From assembly GCF_004362895.1 (NCBI RefSeq), contig NZ_SNXI01000021.1:1-36696 (forward strand): a stretch of 36,696 bases of DNA, written 5' to 3'. Numbering within the stretch: position 1 is the stretch's first letter; each line of letters opens with the position of its first letter. A program made the translations under genes and the position numbers. This document shows positions 22,490 through 30,529 of the stretch, one piece after another. The notes beneath the pieces are model-generated. The model saw only the letters and a program-made list of their open reading frames with translations. It did not search any database and was not told the origin of the DNA. Origin of the DNA: Idiomarina aquatica. Lineage in GTDB: Bacteria > Pseudomonadota > Gammaproteobacteria > Enterobacterales > Alteromonadaceae.

Positions 22490-22513
22490 ATGACTTTCAC
22501 ATGTGAAAGTCAT
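22490..22513. promoter_or_regulatory. 24-bp perfect palindrome, second copy of the defence operator
   Basis: The palindrome is perfect over 24 bp. Its central 18 bp (ACTTTCACATGTGAAAGT, 22493-22510) is identical to the palindrome before the WYL regulator gene. It stands 225 bp before the AlpA-like gene, in a region where no gene overlaps it. The WYL regulator is the best candidate to bind both sites, which would put the mobility module under the same signal as the defence operon. Confidence 0.75.
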
Positions 22514-22737
22514 GCAGCTAACTTGATCATTAAATGCACAAAATCCACTCATGTAAGCCCTAATTTTGCGATTATGACGTTCTTTTTCTGGTTTCTTGTG
22601 ATTTTTATCTATTAATAATCAATGGCTTATTAGCCGACCTCTCCTTTGCGCCCTTTTTGGGCAATTCCGCGGTTCTCCCCTAAGACGAATATTTCCGATG
22701 ATTGCTCCGAACGATTCACAACCCAACTGGAGTAGCC

Positions 22738-22935
22738 ATGAAGAAACAATCAAACACCACGACTGAGCGTCTGCTGACCTATGAGGAGGTCTGCACTGTT
22801 CTGAAAACATCGCAGGCAACGCTCCGCCGCTATGTAAAACAAGGTCGGTTCCCGGCACCTGTGAAGCCGAACCCTAATGGCAGGGCTGTTCGCTTTCGCT
22901 ACCAGGACGTAAAAGCCTGGCTGGACAAGCTGTGA
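22738..22935 (+). CDS. AlpA/excisionase-like helix-turn-helix protein
   Basis: 65 residues from the ATG at 22738 (GGAG 7 bp upstream). The MerR/AlpA-type winged HTH is clear: LLTYEEVCTVLKTSQATLRR, then YVKQGRFPAPVKP and the wing FRYQDVKAWLDKL. AlpA-like proteins are regulators of integrase and replication genes, and some act as excision factors bending attachment-site DNA. It precedes the DUF927 gene by 13 bp (measured to 22949), so the two probably form one unit. It lies downstream of the second operator palindrome. It is the usual first gene of the replication/integration block of such islands. Confidence 0.85.
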   Translation: MKKQSNTTTERLLTYEEVCTVLKTSQATLRRYVKQGRFPAPVKPNPNGRAVRFRYQDVKAWLDKL

Positions 22936-22984
22936 GAGGGTGGAGCTGATGTAATATAAAGTTCAAGAAGATGGGCTCTATGGA

Positions 22985-24625
22985 TTGTCAGGTGACCACT
23001 GGCAACGTATCGGTGGCTGGATTCAGGTGATGGCTCGCACCAGATTAACTGACAAACGTCACGGGCATGGAGCGTTGCTGGAATGGCAGAATTTCGATGG
23101 TGTGAAGCTACGCGAGGTCGTCTATGACCGAGACCTCAACAGCGATAATGCCCGACAGGTGCGAGATATGTTGGTTGATAGCGGTTATCCATTAACACCA
23201 GGGCAGGCAAGCTGGAACCGACTTCAACACTATCTGTTGGAACAGATGGCTCTGGCCGAACCGGCGACGGTGGTTAATCGAACGGGCTGGCACGGTGGAG
23301 TATTTGCTACCAGTAACTGGACGATCGGCTCTGCTGACGAGCCGCACCATTTTGTAGGCCAGTTATCAGGTTCTCCAACTTTAGAGGAGGCCGGCAGTCT
23401 CAGCGACTGGCAGACTTATGTCGGTCAGCTATGCCGAGGCAACCCACTTGCGATATTCAGCATTGGAACGGCACTGGCTGGGCCACTGATTGCGTCTGCT
23501 GGTATGGAAAATGGCGCCATCCATCTGGTTGGAGCATCGTCGACCGGAAAGACCACCTTGTTGCAGTTGGCGGCTAGCGTGTATGGGGGAAACCGCTATG
23601 TTCGCAGTTGGATCTCAACCAGTAACGGGTTAGCGGCAGTCTCATCAGAGCACAACGACATGTTGTTGCCTTTAGATGAGATCGGCATGGCTCGTCCGGA
23701 AGACATCGATACGGCGATATATCAGATCATGAACGGCTCAGGGAAACTACGCGCAAACGTTTCGGGCGAGCTGGCCGCAACTTCGCACTGGCGAACGTTG
23801 GTGTTGAGTAGCGGCGAAGTCTGGATTGCAGAGCTGCTTCAGCAGATAGGTAAACCGTTGCGCGCAGGCCAGCAGATTCGTCTGGTGGAGCTCCCGGTGT
23901 TTGGCACCTACGGTGCGTTCGAGGAACTACATGGCCACAATCATCCGCAACAGTTTGTGGACGAGCTGAAATCATCTTGTCAGCGCTACCACGGCACTGT
24001 CATTCGGGAGTGGGTGTCATTGCTGACCGAACGTCACACTGAGCTAAGTCAGTATCTAAATCATGAGGTTGGTCGTCTGAGCGGTGCTTGGGCAAACGAT
24101 CAGATGGCATCCCAGGTGCAACGTGTCATCCGGCGTTTTGCCTTGATTGGTGCAGCACTTTGCCTCGGAAGCAGAAATTTCATCCTCCCATGGTCCGAAG
24201 AGGAGTCTCTATCGGCAGTCCACAGAACTCTGAAGGCTTGGCTGGATAATAGAGGCCACTCCAGAAACTCTGAGGAATTCCGGCTTCTCAAAGCGCTGGA
24301 GCGGGCAATGAAAGTCTGGGAGCGCAGTCTCAGTGATATTGAACAAGCGAGTGGCCAGGGGGGAGCTGGTTTTCGACGCTCACACGAGGGGCGCGAGTTG
24401 TGGTTGATCTATAAATCGCACTTCCTGAAGCGGCTCGGGCTGCCGACCCATTACATGAGGGAAGTGGAGGTGCTGTTACAGCGTGACTGCTTGGTGAGTA
24501 ATGAGCGCTCCCGGGGGACCTACAAAACCAGGGTCAACGGAGATTTTCAGCGGTTTTTCGCGCTCAGGCCTGACCAAGTTAGACGGCAACTTGAAGAACT
24601 GGAGAGGATTGAACATGAGGACTGA
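22985..24625 (+). CDS. DUF927-domain ATPase of the island, start possibly disrupted
   Basis: 546 residues from a TTG at 22985. The DUF927 region (about 60-340) includes Walker A GASSTGKTTLLQLA (about 182-195) and a Walker B-like MLLPLDEIG. These proteins resemble helicase or primase-associated ATPases of islands and satellites, and probably help replicate the excised element. Coding sequence clearly extends upstream of the TTG: in frame, codons 22955-22984 read YKVQEDGLYG, normal for the family N-terminus. The codon just before them is TAA (22952-22954), directly after an ATG (22949-22951) with GTGGAG upstream. The original start was therefore probably this ATG, and codon 2 may now be a stop. 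Translation may use TTG 22985 or fail. Confidence 0.8.
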   Translation: MSGDHWQRIGGWIQVMARTRLTDKRHGHGALLEWQNFDGVKLREVVYDRDLNSDNARQVRDMLVDSGYPLTPGQASWNRLQHYLLEQMALAEPATVVNRTGWHGGVFATSNWTIGSADEPHHFVGQLSGSPTLEEAGSLSDWQTYVGQLCRGNPLAIFSIGTALAGPLIASAGMENGAIHLVGASSTGKTTLLQLAASVYGGNRYVRSWISTSNGLAAVSSEHNDMLLPLDEIGMARPEDIDTAIYQIMNGSGKLRANVSGELAATSHWRTLVLSSGEVWIAELLQQIGKPLRAGQQIRLVELPVFGTYGAFEELHGHNHPQQFVDELKSSCQRYHGTVIREWVSLLTERHTELSQYLNHEVGRLSGAWANDQMASQVQRVIRRFALIGAALCLGSRNFILPWSEEESLSAVHRTLKAWLDNRGHSRNSEEFRLLKALERAMKVWERSLSDIEQASGQGGAGFRRSHEGRELWLIYKSHFLKRLGLPTHYMREVEVLLQRDCLVSNERSRGTYKTRVNGDFQRFFALRPDQVRRQLEELERIEHED

Positions 24626-24685
24626 CGTGGTGTTCCCAATTTCCCAGTTTTCCCACTTTGGTTATGGCGGCGTAGGGGTAGAGCG

Positions 24686-25030
24686 ATGACAGAAAAAGAA
24701 ATGTTACAGCGAGTATTGCAGGACATGATGGTCCTCAAAAAAATCATTTTGGACCACATTAATGGCAGCAAGGCCCCGGAGGCCGACAAGGAGATCATGA
24801 GTCTTGAAGACTGTGCGGAATACACGGGGCTGAAGAAAAGCACCCTGTACCAGCTAACCTCCCAAAAGAAGATTCCTCATTTCAAGCCAAATGGTCACCG
24901 GATTTTCTTTCGCCGTGCAGATATCCTGAAATGGCTCCAGTCCAATCGGATCGCGACGGCGGAAGAGATTGAACAGTCGGCTGCTCAGCACCTGGTGAGC
25001 CACCGAAGACCAGGACGGCGGAGTGTTTGA
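24686..25030 (+). CDS. excisionase-family (HTH_17-like) DNA-binding protein
   Basis: 114 residues. The helix-turn-helix is SLEDCAEYTGLKKSTLYQLT followed by SQKKIPHFKPNGHRIFFRRADILKWL, the MerR/excisionase-like fold common in mobile elements. An N-terminal coiled helix (MLQRVLQDMMVLKKIIL) may mediate dimerisation. It starts 61 bp after the DUF927 gene and converges with the integrase gene, whose stop is about 46 bp away. Small proteins in this position often act as recombination directionality factors for the neighbouring integrase, favouring excision. That role is inferred from position and fold. Confidence 0.82.
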   Translation: MTEKEMLQRVLQDMMVLKKIILDHINGSKAPEADKEIMSLEDCAEYTGLKKSTLYQLTSQKKIPHFKPNGHRIFFRRADILKWLQSNRIATAEEIEQSAAQHLVSHRRPGRRSV

Positions 25031-25075
25031 TGTGGGGCAGGTGTAAAGAGGGGCTGTGAAAGCCCCTCTCGTCAC

Positions 25076-26266
25076 TTAGGCTGCACATTCCCCAACCTCG
25101 TCCAGTGTATCCTCAAATATGTCAGGAAAACTCCTCATGGCCTCTGTACGGCGAGTTTCGAGTATGTCCGCGTAGATCTCCGTGGTTCTGAGCTCGCTGT
25201 GGCCCAGAAGCCGGGACAACGAGTAGATATCCACACCCCTGGCCAGCTGATTGACCGCAAAGGTGTGCCGTCCGGCATGGAAAGTGACATTCTTGGTGAT
25301 TCCTGCCCGCATGACCCACTGCGCTAATGCAACGTTGGTGTAGGAGTCATACTTCAGACCCTTGAATACCCTATCACCTGGCTTACCGCGATTCTCCAGG
25401 TTCAACAATCTCACCGCTGAGTCTGGAAGATCCAGGTATTGCAGTGAGTTCCCGGCGTTCACCAGCTTCTTCTGCCGAAAAATGATGCGGTAGTGGTCAT
25501 CAGCGAATTCCTCTATCTCACCCCAGACCAGCTTGTGGATATCTGACCAGCGAAGGCCAGTAGTGCAGGAAAACAGGAAAGCCCGCCGCAGCACGTCATA
25601 CCGGCACTCGGCTTTGGTCAGAGCCCGGACCTCTTCCAAGGTCAGGTAAGTCCGTTTCGTGTTTTCCGGCTTGATGGACTTAACCTGTTGAACCGGGTTG
25701 TCGCGGACAATGCCGTCCCGATAGGCCTGGTTGAGCGCTGCCCGAACCTTGTTGAAGTAACTGCTGGTCGTGTTCTTGGCCAGTTTGGTACCCGATTTGG
25801 TAGTGGCTTCATGCTGAAGGTAATGCCGGAACCCCTCCAGAAATCGTTTATCGACTTGCTCAAAGGTAAGTTCAGACAAGCCATGGTAACGGTGCAGGTG
25901 ATGACGGGTGGAGATCCAGATCGAATGGTTGGATTTGCTTCCGGAAGCCTTCTCGTCGGTCAACTGGTCGAAGTAATCGAAGAAGCTGGCAGACAGCTTG
26001 GTCCGATCATCCAATCCATGTCGTGACGACTCGATTTCCAACAGCCGCTTTGCCCGGATGGCCTCAGCCTTCTGATTCACGGTCTTGTTGTGCTCACGCT
26101 CCGCCGGAAGGCGGGGTTTGTCGTAGAGGAACAGGTTCAGGGGTTCATATGAGCGCTTCTGCGCCCGAGAACCGTCCTGACCCGTCTTAGAACCGTGATA
26201 GTAGACCAGTCGCAAGGCACGGTGGCCGTTCTTATCTGGTTCGCGTTTCTGGATAGTGATTTTCAT
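25076..26266 (-). CDS. int: tyrosine recombinase (island integrase)
   Basis: 396 residues. The N-terminal arm-type DNA-binding part (VYYHGSKTGQDGSRAQKRS) and SAM-like core-binding domain (about 95-190, FFDYFDQLTDEK to AALNQAYRDGIVRD) resemble those frequent in Bacteroidetes-type mobile-element integrases. The catalytic domain has Arg239 (TTGLRWSDI), His330 and Arg333 (HAGRHTFAV), His356 (LLGHSELRTTEIY) and the nucleophile Tyr365. The ATG at 26264-26266 has GGAG 8 bp upstream. It reads away from mnmE, whose 3' end is 170 bp upstream. This enzyme most likely inserted the island at mnmE, forming a 3'-phosphotyrosine intermediate. Confidence 0.93.
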   Translation of the reverse strand: MKITIQKREPDKNGHRALRLVYYHGSKTGQDGSRAQKRSYEPLNLFLYDKPRLPAEREHNKTVNQKAEAIRAKRLLEIESSRHGLDDRTKLSASFFDYFDQLTDEKASGSKSNHSIWISTRHHLHRYHGLSELTFEQVDKRFLEGFRHYLQHEATTKSGTKLAKNTTSSYFNKVRAALNQAYRDGIVRDNPVQQVKSIKPENTKRTYLTLEEVRALTKAECRYDVLRRAFLFSCTTGLRWSDIHKLVWGEIEEFADDHYRIIFRQKKLVNAGNSLQYLDLPDSAVRLLNLENRGKPGDRVFKGLKYDSYTNVALAQWVMRAGITKNVTFHAGRHTFAVNQLARGVDIYSLSRLLGHSELRTTEIYADILETRRTEAMRSFPDIFEDTLDEVGECAA

Positions 26267-26279
26267 GTTTTGCTCCTTT

Positions 26280-26318
26280 TGTGCTCCGAGTGCTCCGAAA
26301 ACTTATACTCGGAGCACA
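26280..26318. repeat. GCTCCG/CGGAGC repeat cluster between int and mnmE
   Basis: TGTGCTCCGAGT (26280-26291) and ACTCGGAGCACA (26307-26318) are perfect 12-bp arms around 15 bp. The half-site is also duplicated head-to-tail (GTGCTCCGA at 26281-26289 and 26290-26298), and CGGAGC recurs at about 26321. The cluster lies just upstream of the integrase ATG and inside the expected attachment region. It may be arm sites for integrase or its excision factor, or an operator for int. Confidence 0.6.
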
Positions 26319-26436
26319 CACGGAGCAAGAGGGGGCAAAACGGATCAAATTGCCTGCAAAGAAATAGAATGAATTTCTTTATAAAACAATGGGTTATTTG
26401 TATTTGGTTGGATGCTTTTCGATCTTTTTGGCCGTT

Positions 26437-26454
26437 TCACTTCCCGATACAGAA
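26437..26454 (-). other. probable island attachment site at the 3' end of mnmE
   Basis: On the minus strand, the last codons of mnmE read TTCTGTATCGGGAAGTGA. This is very close to the 18-bp attachment site at the 3' end of trmE/mnmE used by Salmonella genomic island 1 and relatives (as remembered, TTCTGTATTGGTAAGTAA). The integrase gene begins 170 bp away, so the junction is very likely here. A clear second copy at the left end was not found; a loose match lies at about 7958-7974. Confidence 0.7.
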
Positions 26455-27813
26455 TGACCCGAAAATTTGACCGAGTAAATCATCAGACGTGAATTCACCG
26501 GTTATTTCGTTTAGGTGTTGCTGAGCTAAGCGAAGTTCTTCTGCCAATAACTCTCCAGCTAAACTCATTTCTAATTGTTCCTGGCCTTGTAATAAATGGT
26601 CTTTAGCTTTTGCTAACGCGTCTAAATGACGACGCCGTGCCATAAAACTACCTTCTGCGCTTGTCGAATAACCAACGCAGTGCTTAAGGTGCTCGCGCAG
26701 TAATTCAATGCCATGACCTGTTTTCGCCGATAAATGAACAACCGGGATGCCGTTATGCTCATCCATGCCTGTCGACTCTTTAGTCAAGTCGACCTTATTT
26801 CGAACAACGGTATATGGCATATCTTCGGGTAATTGAGCGAAAAACTCGGGCCAAATATCATCAGGATGGACAGCATTGGTCTCCTGGCTATCAACCATAA
26901 ACAATACACGGTCGGCTTGGCGTATTTCTTCCCAGGCCCGCTCGATACCGATCTGTTCCACTTGGTCGGGAGATTCACGTAGCCCGGCGGTGTCGATAAT
27001 ATGCAGTGGCATACCATCGATTTGGATATGTTCGCGTAATACGTCGCGCGTCGTTCCTGCAATTTCTGTGACGATTGCTGATTCGCGTCCGGCTAACGCG
27101 TTGAGTAAGCTGGACTTACCCGCATTGGGTCGGCCTGCGATGACAATACGCATACCTTCGCGCATTAAAGTGCCTTGGCGAGCCTGTTGTTCTATATGGA
27201 ACAATTGTTCGATGATGTCGGTTAAGTCGCCGGCAACTTTACCATCCGAAAGAAAGTCGATTTCTTCGTCAGGAAAATCAATAGCGGCCTCAACGTACAT
27301 TCGCAAGTGGATAACAGCGTCGACGAGTTGGTCGATTTTATGTGAGAACTCGCCTTTTAAACTTTGTAGTGCCGCTTTAGCCGCTTGTTCAGAGTTGGTA
27401 TCGATAAGGTCTGCGATTGCTTCCGCTTGAGTCAAATCTAACTTGTCGTTAAGAAATGCTCGTTCGCTGAACTCGCCAGGGCGGGCAGGGCGTATGTCGG
27501 GAATTTCCAGAATGGCTTTGATGATCATATCAATCAAAATTGGACCACCATGCCCCTGAAGTTCTAAGACATCTTCACCGGTAAAGGAATTAGGACCCGG
27601 GAAGTAAATAGCGATACCTTCGTCAAGTAATTCACCGGCGCTATTATAAAATGGCAGGTATTCCGCCTTGCGAGGTTTAGGACATTGGCCAAGCAATATT
27701 TCTGCAACGTTTTTGCAGGCTTTACCGCTGACCCGAACAATACCAACACCACCGCGCCCAGGCGGGGTAGCCTGGGCAACAATGGTGTCGTGGGTAAAGT
27801 CATTATCGTGCAT
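26437..27813 (-). CDS. mnmE: tRNA modification GTPase MnmE
   Basis: 458 residues, full length. With MnmG it installs the 5-carboxymethylaminomethyl group on wobble uridine of tRNAs. The N-terminal folate-binding domain starts [20 protein letters not shown]. The inserted G domain has G1 GRPNAGKSS (about 224-232), the IAGTTRD switch, G3 DTAGL and G4 NKVDL. The C-terminus ends in the invariant FCIGK, where Cys is the essential residue. The island ends immediately after the stop, leaving the protein sequence intact. The gene begins 5 bp after the yidC stop in the rpmH-rnpA-yidD-yidC-mnmE cluster. mnmG is not adjacent, as in enterics and Alteromonadales. Confidence 0.97.
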   Translation of the reverse strand: MHDNDFTHDTIVAQATPPGRGGVGIVRVSGKACKNVAEILLGQCPKPRKAEYLPFYNSAGELLDEGIAIYFPGPNSFTGEDVLELQGHGGPILIDMIIKAILEIPDIRPARPGEFSERAFLNDKLDLTQAEAIADLIDTNSEQAAKAALQSLKGEFSHKIDQLVDAVIHLRMYVEAAIDFPDEEIDFLSDGKVAGDLTDIIEQLFHIEQQARQGTLMREGMRIVIAGRPNAGKSSLLNALAGRESAIVTEIAGTTRDVLREHIQIDGMPLHIIDTAGLRESPDQVEQIGIERAWEEIRQADRVLFMVDSQETNAVHPDDIWPEFFAQLPEDMPYTVVRNKVDLTKESTGMDEHNGIPVVHLSAKTGHGIELLREHLKHCVGYSTSAEGSFMARRRHLDALAKAKDHLLQGQEQLEMSLAGELLAEELRLAQQHLNEITGEFTSDDLLGQIFGSFCIGK

Positions 27814-27818
27814 AGCGA

Positions 27819-29480
27819 TTACTTACCGCGAACGTTAATGCCTTTTTTCTCGAGGCCTTTGTAAATAATTAACATCTGCGCAATGGTAATCAAGTTACTA
27901 ACCAACCAGTATAGTACCAGCCCTGATGGGAACCACAGGAAAAATACTGTAAAGATAACCGGCATGTACTGGAACAGTTTCTGTTGCATTGGATCCGCAG
28001 TCGGTGTCGGCTGCAGTTTTTGCATCAGGAACATGCTGGCACCCATTAGGATAGGTAAGATGTAGTACGGGTCTTTAGTTGACAGATCCTGAATCCAGAA
28101 TACGAATTCTGAGTGACGCAGTTCCACACTTTCCAGTAATACCCAGTATAACGCCAGGAATATGGGAAGTTGTAACAACATCGGTAGGCAACCACCCAGA
28201 GGATTAACTTTTTCCTCTTTGTAGAGCTTCATCATTGCCTGAGACATTTTCTGACGGTCAGAACCATAACGCTCGCGCATTGCCGTCATTTTAGGCTGCA
28301 GCATCCGCATTTTTGCCATTGACACATATTGTGCCTTGGTCAGAGGGAATAACGCTGCTTTTACCACAACGGTCGTTAGGATAATCGCCAGACCCCAGTT
28401 CAAGACAAGGCTTTGCAAGAATTGAAGCAGTTTGAAAATGGGCTGCGCCAGCCACCACAAGAAACCATAATCAACCGTTAAATCAAGATTCTCGACCAAA
28501 GCGGCCATTGAGTCTTGATCTTTAGGGCCAAGATAAATGGTTGATTCAATCACTGCCGTTTCTCCGGCATTGATTTGTTCCATTGGGTAGATGACACCAA
28601 TGATAGCTTGCGAGTTATCGGCTACACGGGAGAATAAGCGGTTATCCTGCTGCTGCGTCGGAATCCATGCAGATACAAAATAATGCTCGAGCATACTAAC
28701 CCAACCAGTCTGAGTCGAAACATTGAGACGTTGGTCTTGCATGTCCTCAAAATCGTATTTTTCGAACTTATCGTCATCGTGTGAGTAGGCAGCACCAAAG
28801 TATGTCGGCATGATCATGCTACCGCCTTCGCCTGCTGTCATTGTTTGCTGCAGTTGACCGTAAAATTGTAGTTGTTGTGCCTCGTTGGCGTTGTTTAAAA
28901 TTTCGTAACGCACGCCAACGTCATACTGGCCTTGTTTGAACGAAAATATCTTTTTAACAACCGTGCCATCTGCTTTTTGATAGGTTAGGGGAACTTCTAA
29001 GGTTCCGTTTTCCATCACATATTCAGTTTTCTCGACAGAGAATTCAGCCCGGCCGCCACTTGAGTCAATACCATCGGGACCAATCAGACCAGATTGAGCG
29101 ATATAAAGGTTACCTGGCTCTCGCTGCAGTAATTGAAAACGTTGCTCTGAATCCAGTGATTGAGCAAATTCAAGCAATTTTGCCGAGACGATATCGCCGC
29201 CTTTAGCGTCAATAACAATATCAAGAACGTCGGTTTTAACTTCGACTAGCTGACCGGTATTTGTCTTAGCAACCGGACTATCACCATCAGGAACTGATGA
29301 ATCACCGGGCACACTACCTTGAGGTTCTGGTACTGTGGAGTCGCTATTACTCGTTGTTGACGTGCTTGTCGTGTTGCTTGGTGCCTGAGTTCCCGGCGCT
29401 GTATCGACCATCCAGGTCTGAAACAGGAAAAAGGACACCACTAAAAAAGCAATAAAAAGTATCGATCGTGGCGAATTCAT
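27819..29480 (-). CDS. yidC: membrane protein insertase YidC
   Basis: 553 residues, long gammaproteobacterial type. After an N-terminal signal-anchor helix ([19 protein letters not shown]) comes a Ser/Thr/Pro-rich linker and a large periplasmic beta-supersandwich domain (about 75-330). Then come the conserved five-helix insertase core with [19 protein letters not shown], the coiled cytoplasmic hairpin ([16 protein letters not shown]) and [20 protein letters not shown], ending with a short basic tail. YidC inserts membrane proteins with or without SecYEG. It lies between yidD and mnmE in the conserved cluster. Nothing unusual is seen. Confidence 0.97.
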   Translation of the reverse strand: MNSPRSILFIAFLVVSFFLFQTWMVDTAPGTQAPSNTTSTSTTSNSDSTVPEPQGSVPGDSSVPDGDSPVAKTNTGQLVEVKTDVLDIVIDAKGGDIVSAKLLEFAQSLDSEQRFQLLQREPGNLYIAQSGLIGPDGIDSSGGRAEFSVEKTEYVMENGTLEVPLTYQKADGTVVKKIFSFKQGQYDVGVRYEILNNANEAQQLQFYGQLQQTMTAGEGGSMIMPTYFGAAYSHDDDKFEKYDFEDMQDQRLNVSTQTGWVSMLEHYFVSAWIPTQQQDNRLFSRVADNSQAIIGVIYPMEQINAGETAVIESTIYLGPKDQDSMAALVENLDLTVDYGFLWWLAQPIFKLLQFLQSLVLNWGLAIILTTVVVKAALFPLTKAQYVSMAKMRMLQPKMTAMRERYGSDRQKMSQAMMKLYKEEKVNPLGGCLPMLLQLPIFLALYWVLLESVELRHSEFVFWIQDLSTKDPYYILPILMGASMFLMQKLQPTPTADPMQQKLFQYMPVIFTVFFLWFPSGLVLYWLVSNLITIAQMLIIYKGLEKKGINVRGK

Positions 29481-29501
29481 AGTGATTTCGTCTCTAAGTT
29501 G

Positions 29502-29777
29502 CTACTGTTCTTGTGAATGAAAAGCGTCTTTGTTGTCACGGGTAGGTTCGGGAACCGGATCAAATCCGCCCTCGCTACCCGGGTGGCAGCGAGCTATGCG
29601 CTTAGCCGCCAATCCAACGCCCTTAATTGTACCGTGTTTCTCTATCGCCTCACAGGCATAATGTGAACAACTCGGGTAAAAACGACAGCGTGGACCTAAT
29701 AGTGGAGAAATAACCCACTGGTAGATCTTGATTACTGCGATTGGTATTGCTTGCAGCGCTTTGCCAGTTTTCGCCAT
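29502..29777 (-). CDS. yidD: membrane protein insertion efficiency factor YidD
   Basis: 91 residues. The family signature is complete: an amphipathic N-terminal helix ([18 protein letters not shown]), the Cys motif [17 protein letters not shown] and [14 protein letters not shown]. YidD is a small membrane-associated protein that aids YidC-dependent insertion. The ATG lies inside the 3' end of rnpA (46-bp overlap), normal for this cluster and a sign of translational coupling. Confidence 0.95.
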   Translation of the reverse strand: MAKTGKALQAIPIAVIKIYQWVISPLLGPRCRFYPSCSHYACEAIEKHGTIKGVGLAAKRIARCHPGSEGGFDPVPEPTRDNKDAFHSQEQ

Positions 29778-30109
29778 AAATAGTTCAACGTGTCATTGAG
29801 TTCGGTATTGTCGAGGTCTACGATACCTTGTTTGGCAATAACCACAATGTCGAAATTAGGGATTTTGTGTTGCTTTAAGCGAAAGGTTTCGCGAACTCTG
29901 CGTTTAATGCGATTACGCTGCACCGCTGTTTTAGCGCGTTTTTTACTGACCGTTACGCCAATTCTGGGATTATCAAGCGTATTCGGGGTTGCAAGCATTG
30001 TAATATGCGCTGTGACTGCTTTTACAGGGGGATTTGAGAAAACAGTTTGAAACTGAGAGGGAGTTAGCAGGCGCAACTCCCTTCCATAAGCGAGAGTGTT
30101 ATTATGCAC
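29732..30109 (-). CDS. rnpA: ribonuclease P protein component
   Basis: 125 residues from a GTG at 30107-30109 that overlaps the end of rpmH, so it is probably translationally coupled. The conserved RNR motif lies in [15 protein letters not shown], with the preceding [15 protein letters not shown] strand. The protein binds RNase P RNA and helps mature tRNA 5' ends. The gene is standard in size and context: rpmH upstream, yidD overlapping downstream. Confidence 0.96.
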   Translation of the reverse strand: MHNNTLAYGRELRLLTPSQFQTVFSNPPVKAVTAHITMLATPNTLDNPRIGVTVSKKRAKTAVQRNRIKRRVRETFRLKQHKIPNFDIVVIAKQGIVDLDNTELNDTLNYLWRKLAKRCKQYQSQ

Positions 30110-30236
30110 TCAGTACTTTACGACCACGTGCACGACGACGTGCAATGACTTTACGGCCGTTCTTTGTTGCCATGCGAGCACGGAAACCGTGACTACGCTT
30201 GCGTTTTAATACGCTGGGTTGAAAAGTTCTTTTCAT
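30102..30236 (-). CDS. rpmH: 50S ribosomal protein L34
   Basis: 44 residues: [20 protein letters not shown], then [19 protein letters not shown], ending KVLSA. This is the near-invariant L34 sequence, highly basic. The ATG is at 30234-30236 and the TAA at 30102-30104 overlaps the rnpA start. It is first in the minus-strand rpmH-rnpA-yidD-yidC-mnmE cluster and is transcribed from the promoter at 30279-30307, away from dnaA. Confidence 0.98.
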   Translation of the reverse strand: MKRTFQPSVLKRKRSHGFRARMATKNGRKVIARRRARGRKVLSA

Positions 30237-30278
30237 AACAGTTATTCCATCGGTCAAAGCTAAAATTTTAGAGCGCGG

Positions 30279-30307
30279 ATCTTACCGATCTTTTTGGCAG
30301 TAGTCAA
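30279..30307 (-). promoter_or_regulatory. sigma-70 promoter of rpmH-rnpA
   Basis: On the minus strand, TTGACT (complement of 30302-30307) and TAAGAT (complement of 30279-30284) are spaced by 17 bp. The leader to the rpmH ATG would be about 35 nt. A strong growth-linked promoter is expected here. Confidence 0.75.
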
Positions 30308-30381
30308 CAAGTGAATGGCCTCGGTGTGATTATATTTTGTGTTTTTTAATCCACATTTTAATAGTCCATAACTATGGTTTA

Positions 30382-30390
30382 TGTGGATAA
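30382..30390 (-). promoter_or_regulatory. DnaA box upstream of dnaA
   Basis: TGTGGATAA is the exact complement of the TTATCCACA DnaA box. It lies about 140 bp before the dnaA GTG in an AT-rich spacer, the usual place for DnaA autorepression or a rpmH-dnaA origin. Only one perfect box is visible; TTAATCCACA near 30347 and TTACTCACA near 30400 are poor matches. An origin here is therefore not established. Confidence 0.7.
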
Positions 30391-30529
30391 TAGTATGGGT
30401 TACTCACAATTATGCTCATGACTAAAGCGTTAAATTTATCCGTTATTTATCGTTTATAGGTGGCGTGATAAAACGCGCTGAAGTACAATCATTGTAACGA
30501 ATAATTATAAAGAAGATGGAGATGTTAGT

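Larger units (their letters stand above)
21934..22737. other. 800-bp spacer between defence operon and replication/integration module
   Basis: No convincing gene is present on either strand. It holds a GC hairpin right after the defence operon (GCCCC and GGGGC arms near 21951-21965), a distant 12-bp inverted repeat (22058-22069 with 22180-22191), a loose direct repeat containing CACATAC and TGGATAA (from about 22050 and from about 22126), a weak terminator-like hairpin at 22401-22420, and the 24-bp operator palindrome at 22490-22513. The last 220 bp are AT-rich and should contain the promoter of the AlpA-like gene. A structured RNA or a replication origin for the island are both possible. Confidence 0.55.

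Noticed and set aside
26876-27430. 184-codon open frame opposite mnmE
   Set aside because: It is antisense to the conserved GTPase domain and has a Ser/Arg-rich shadow composition; it is not a gene.
30237-30529. Chromosomal origin oriC between rpmH and dnaA
   Set aside because: Only one perfect DnaA box is seen and no cluster or clear unwinding repeats, so the spacer is called only a dnaA/rpmH regulatory region.
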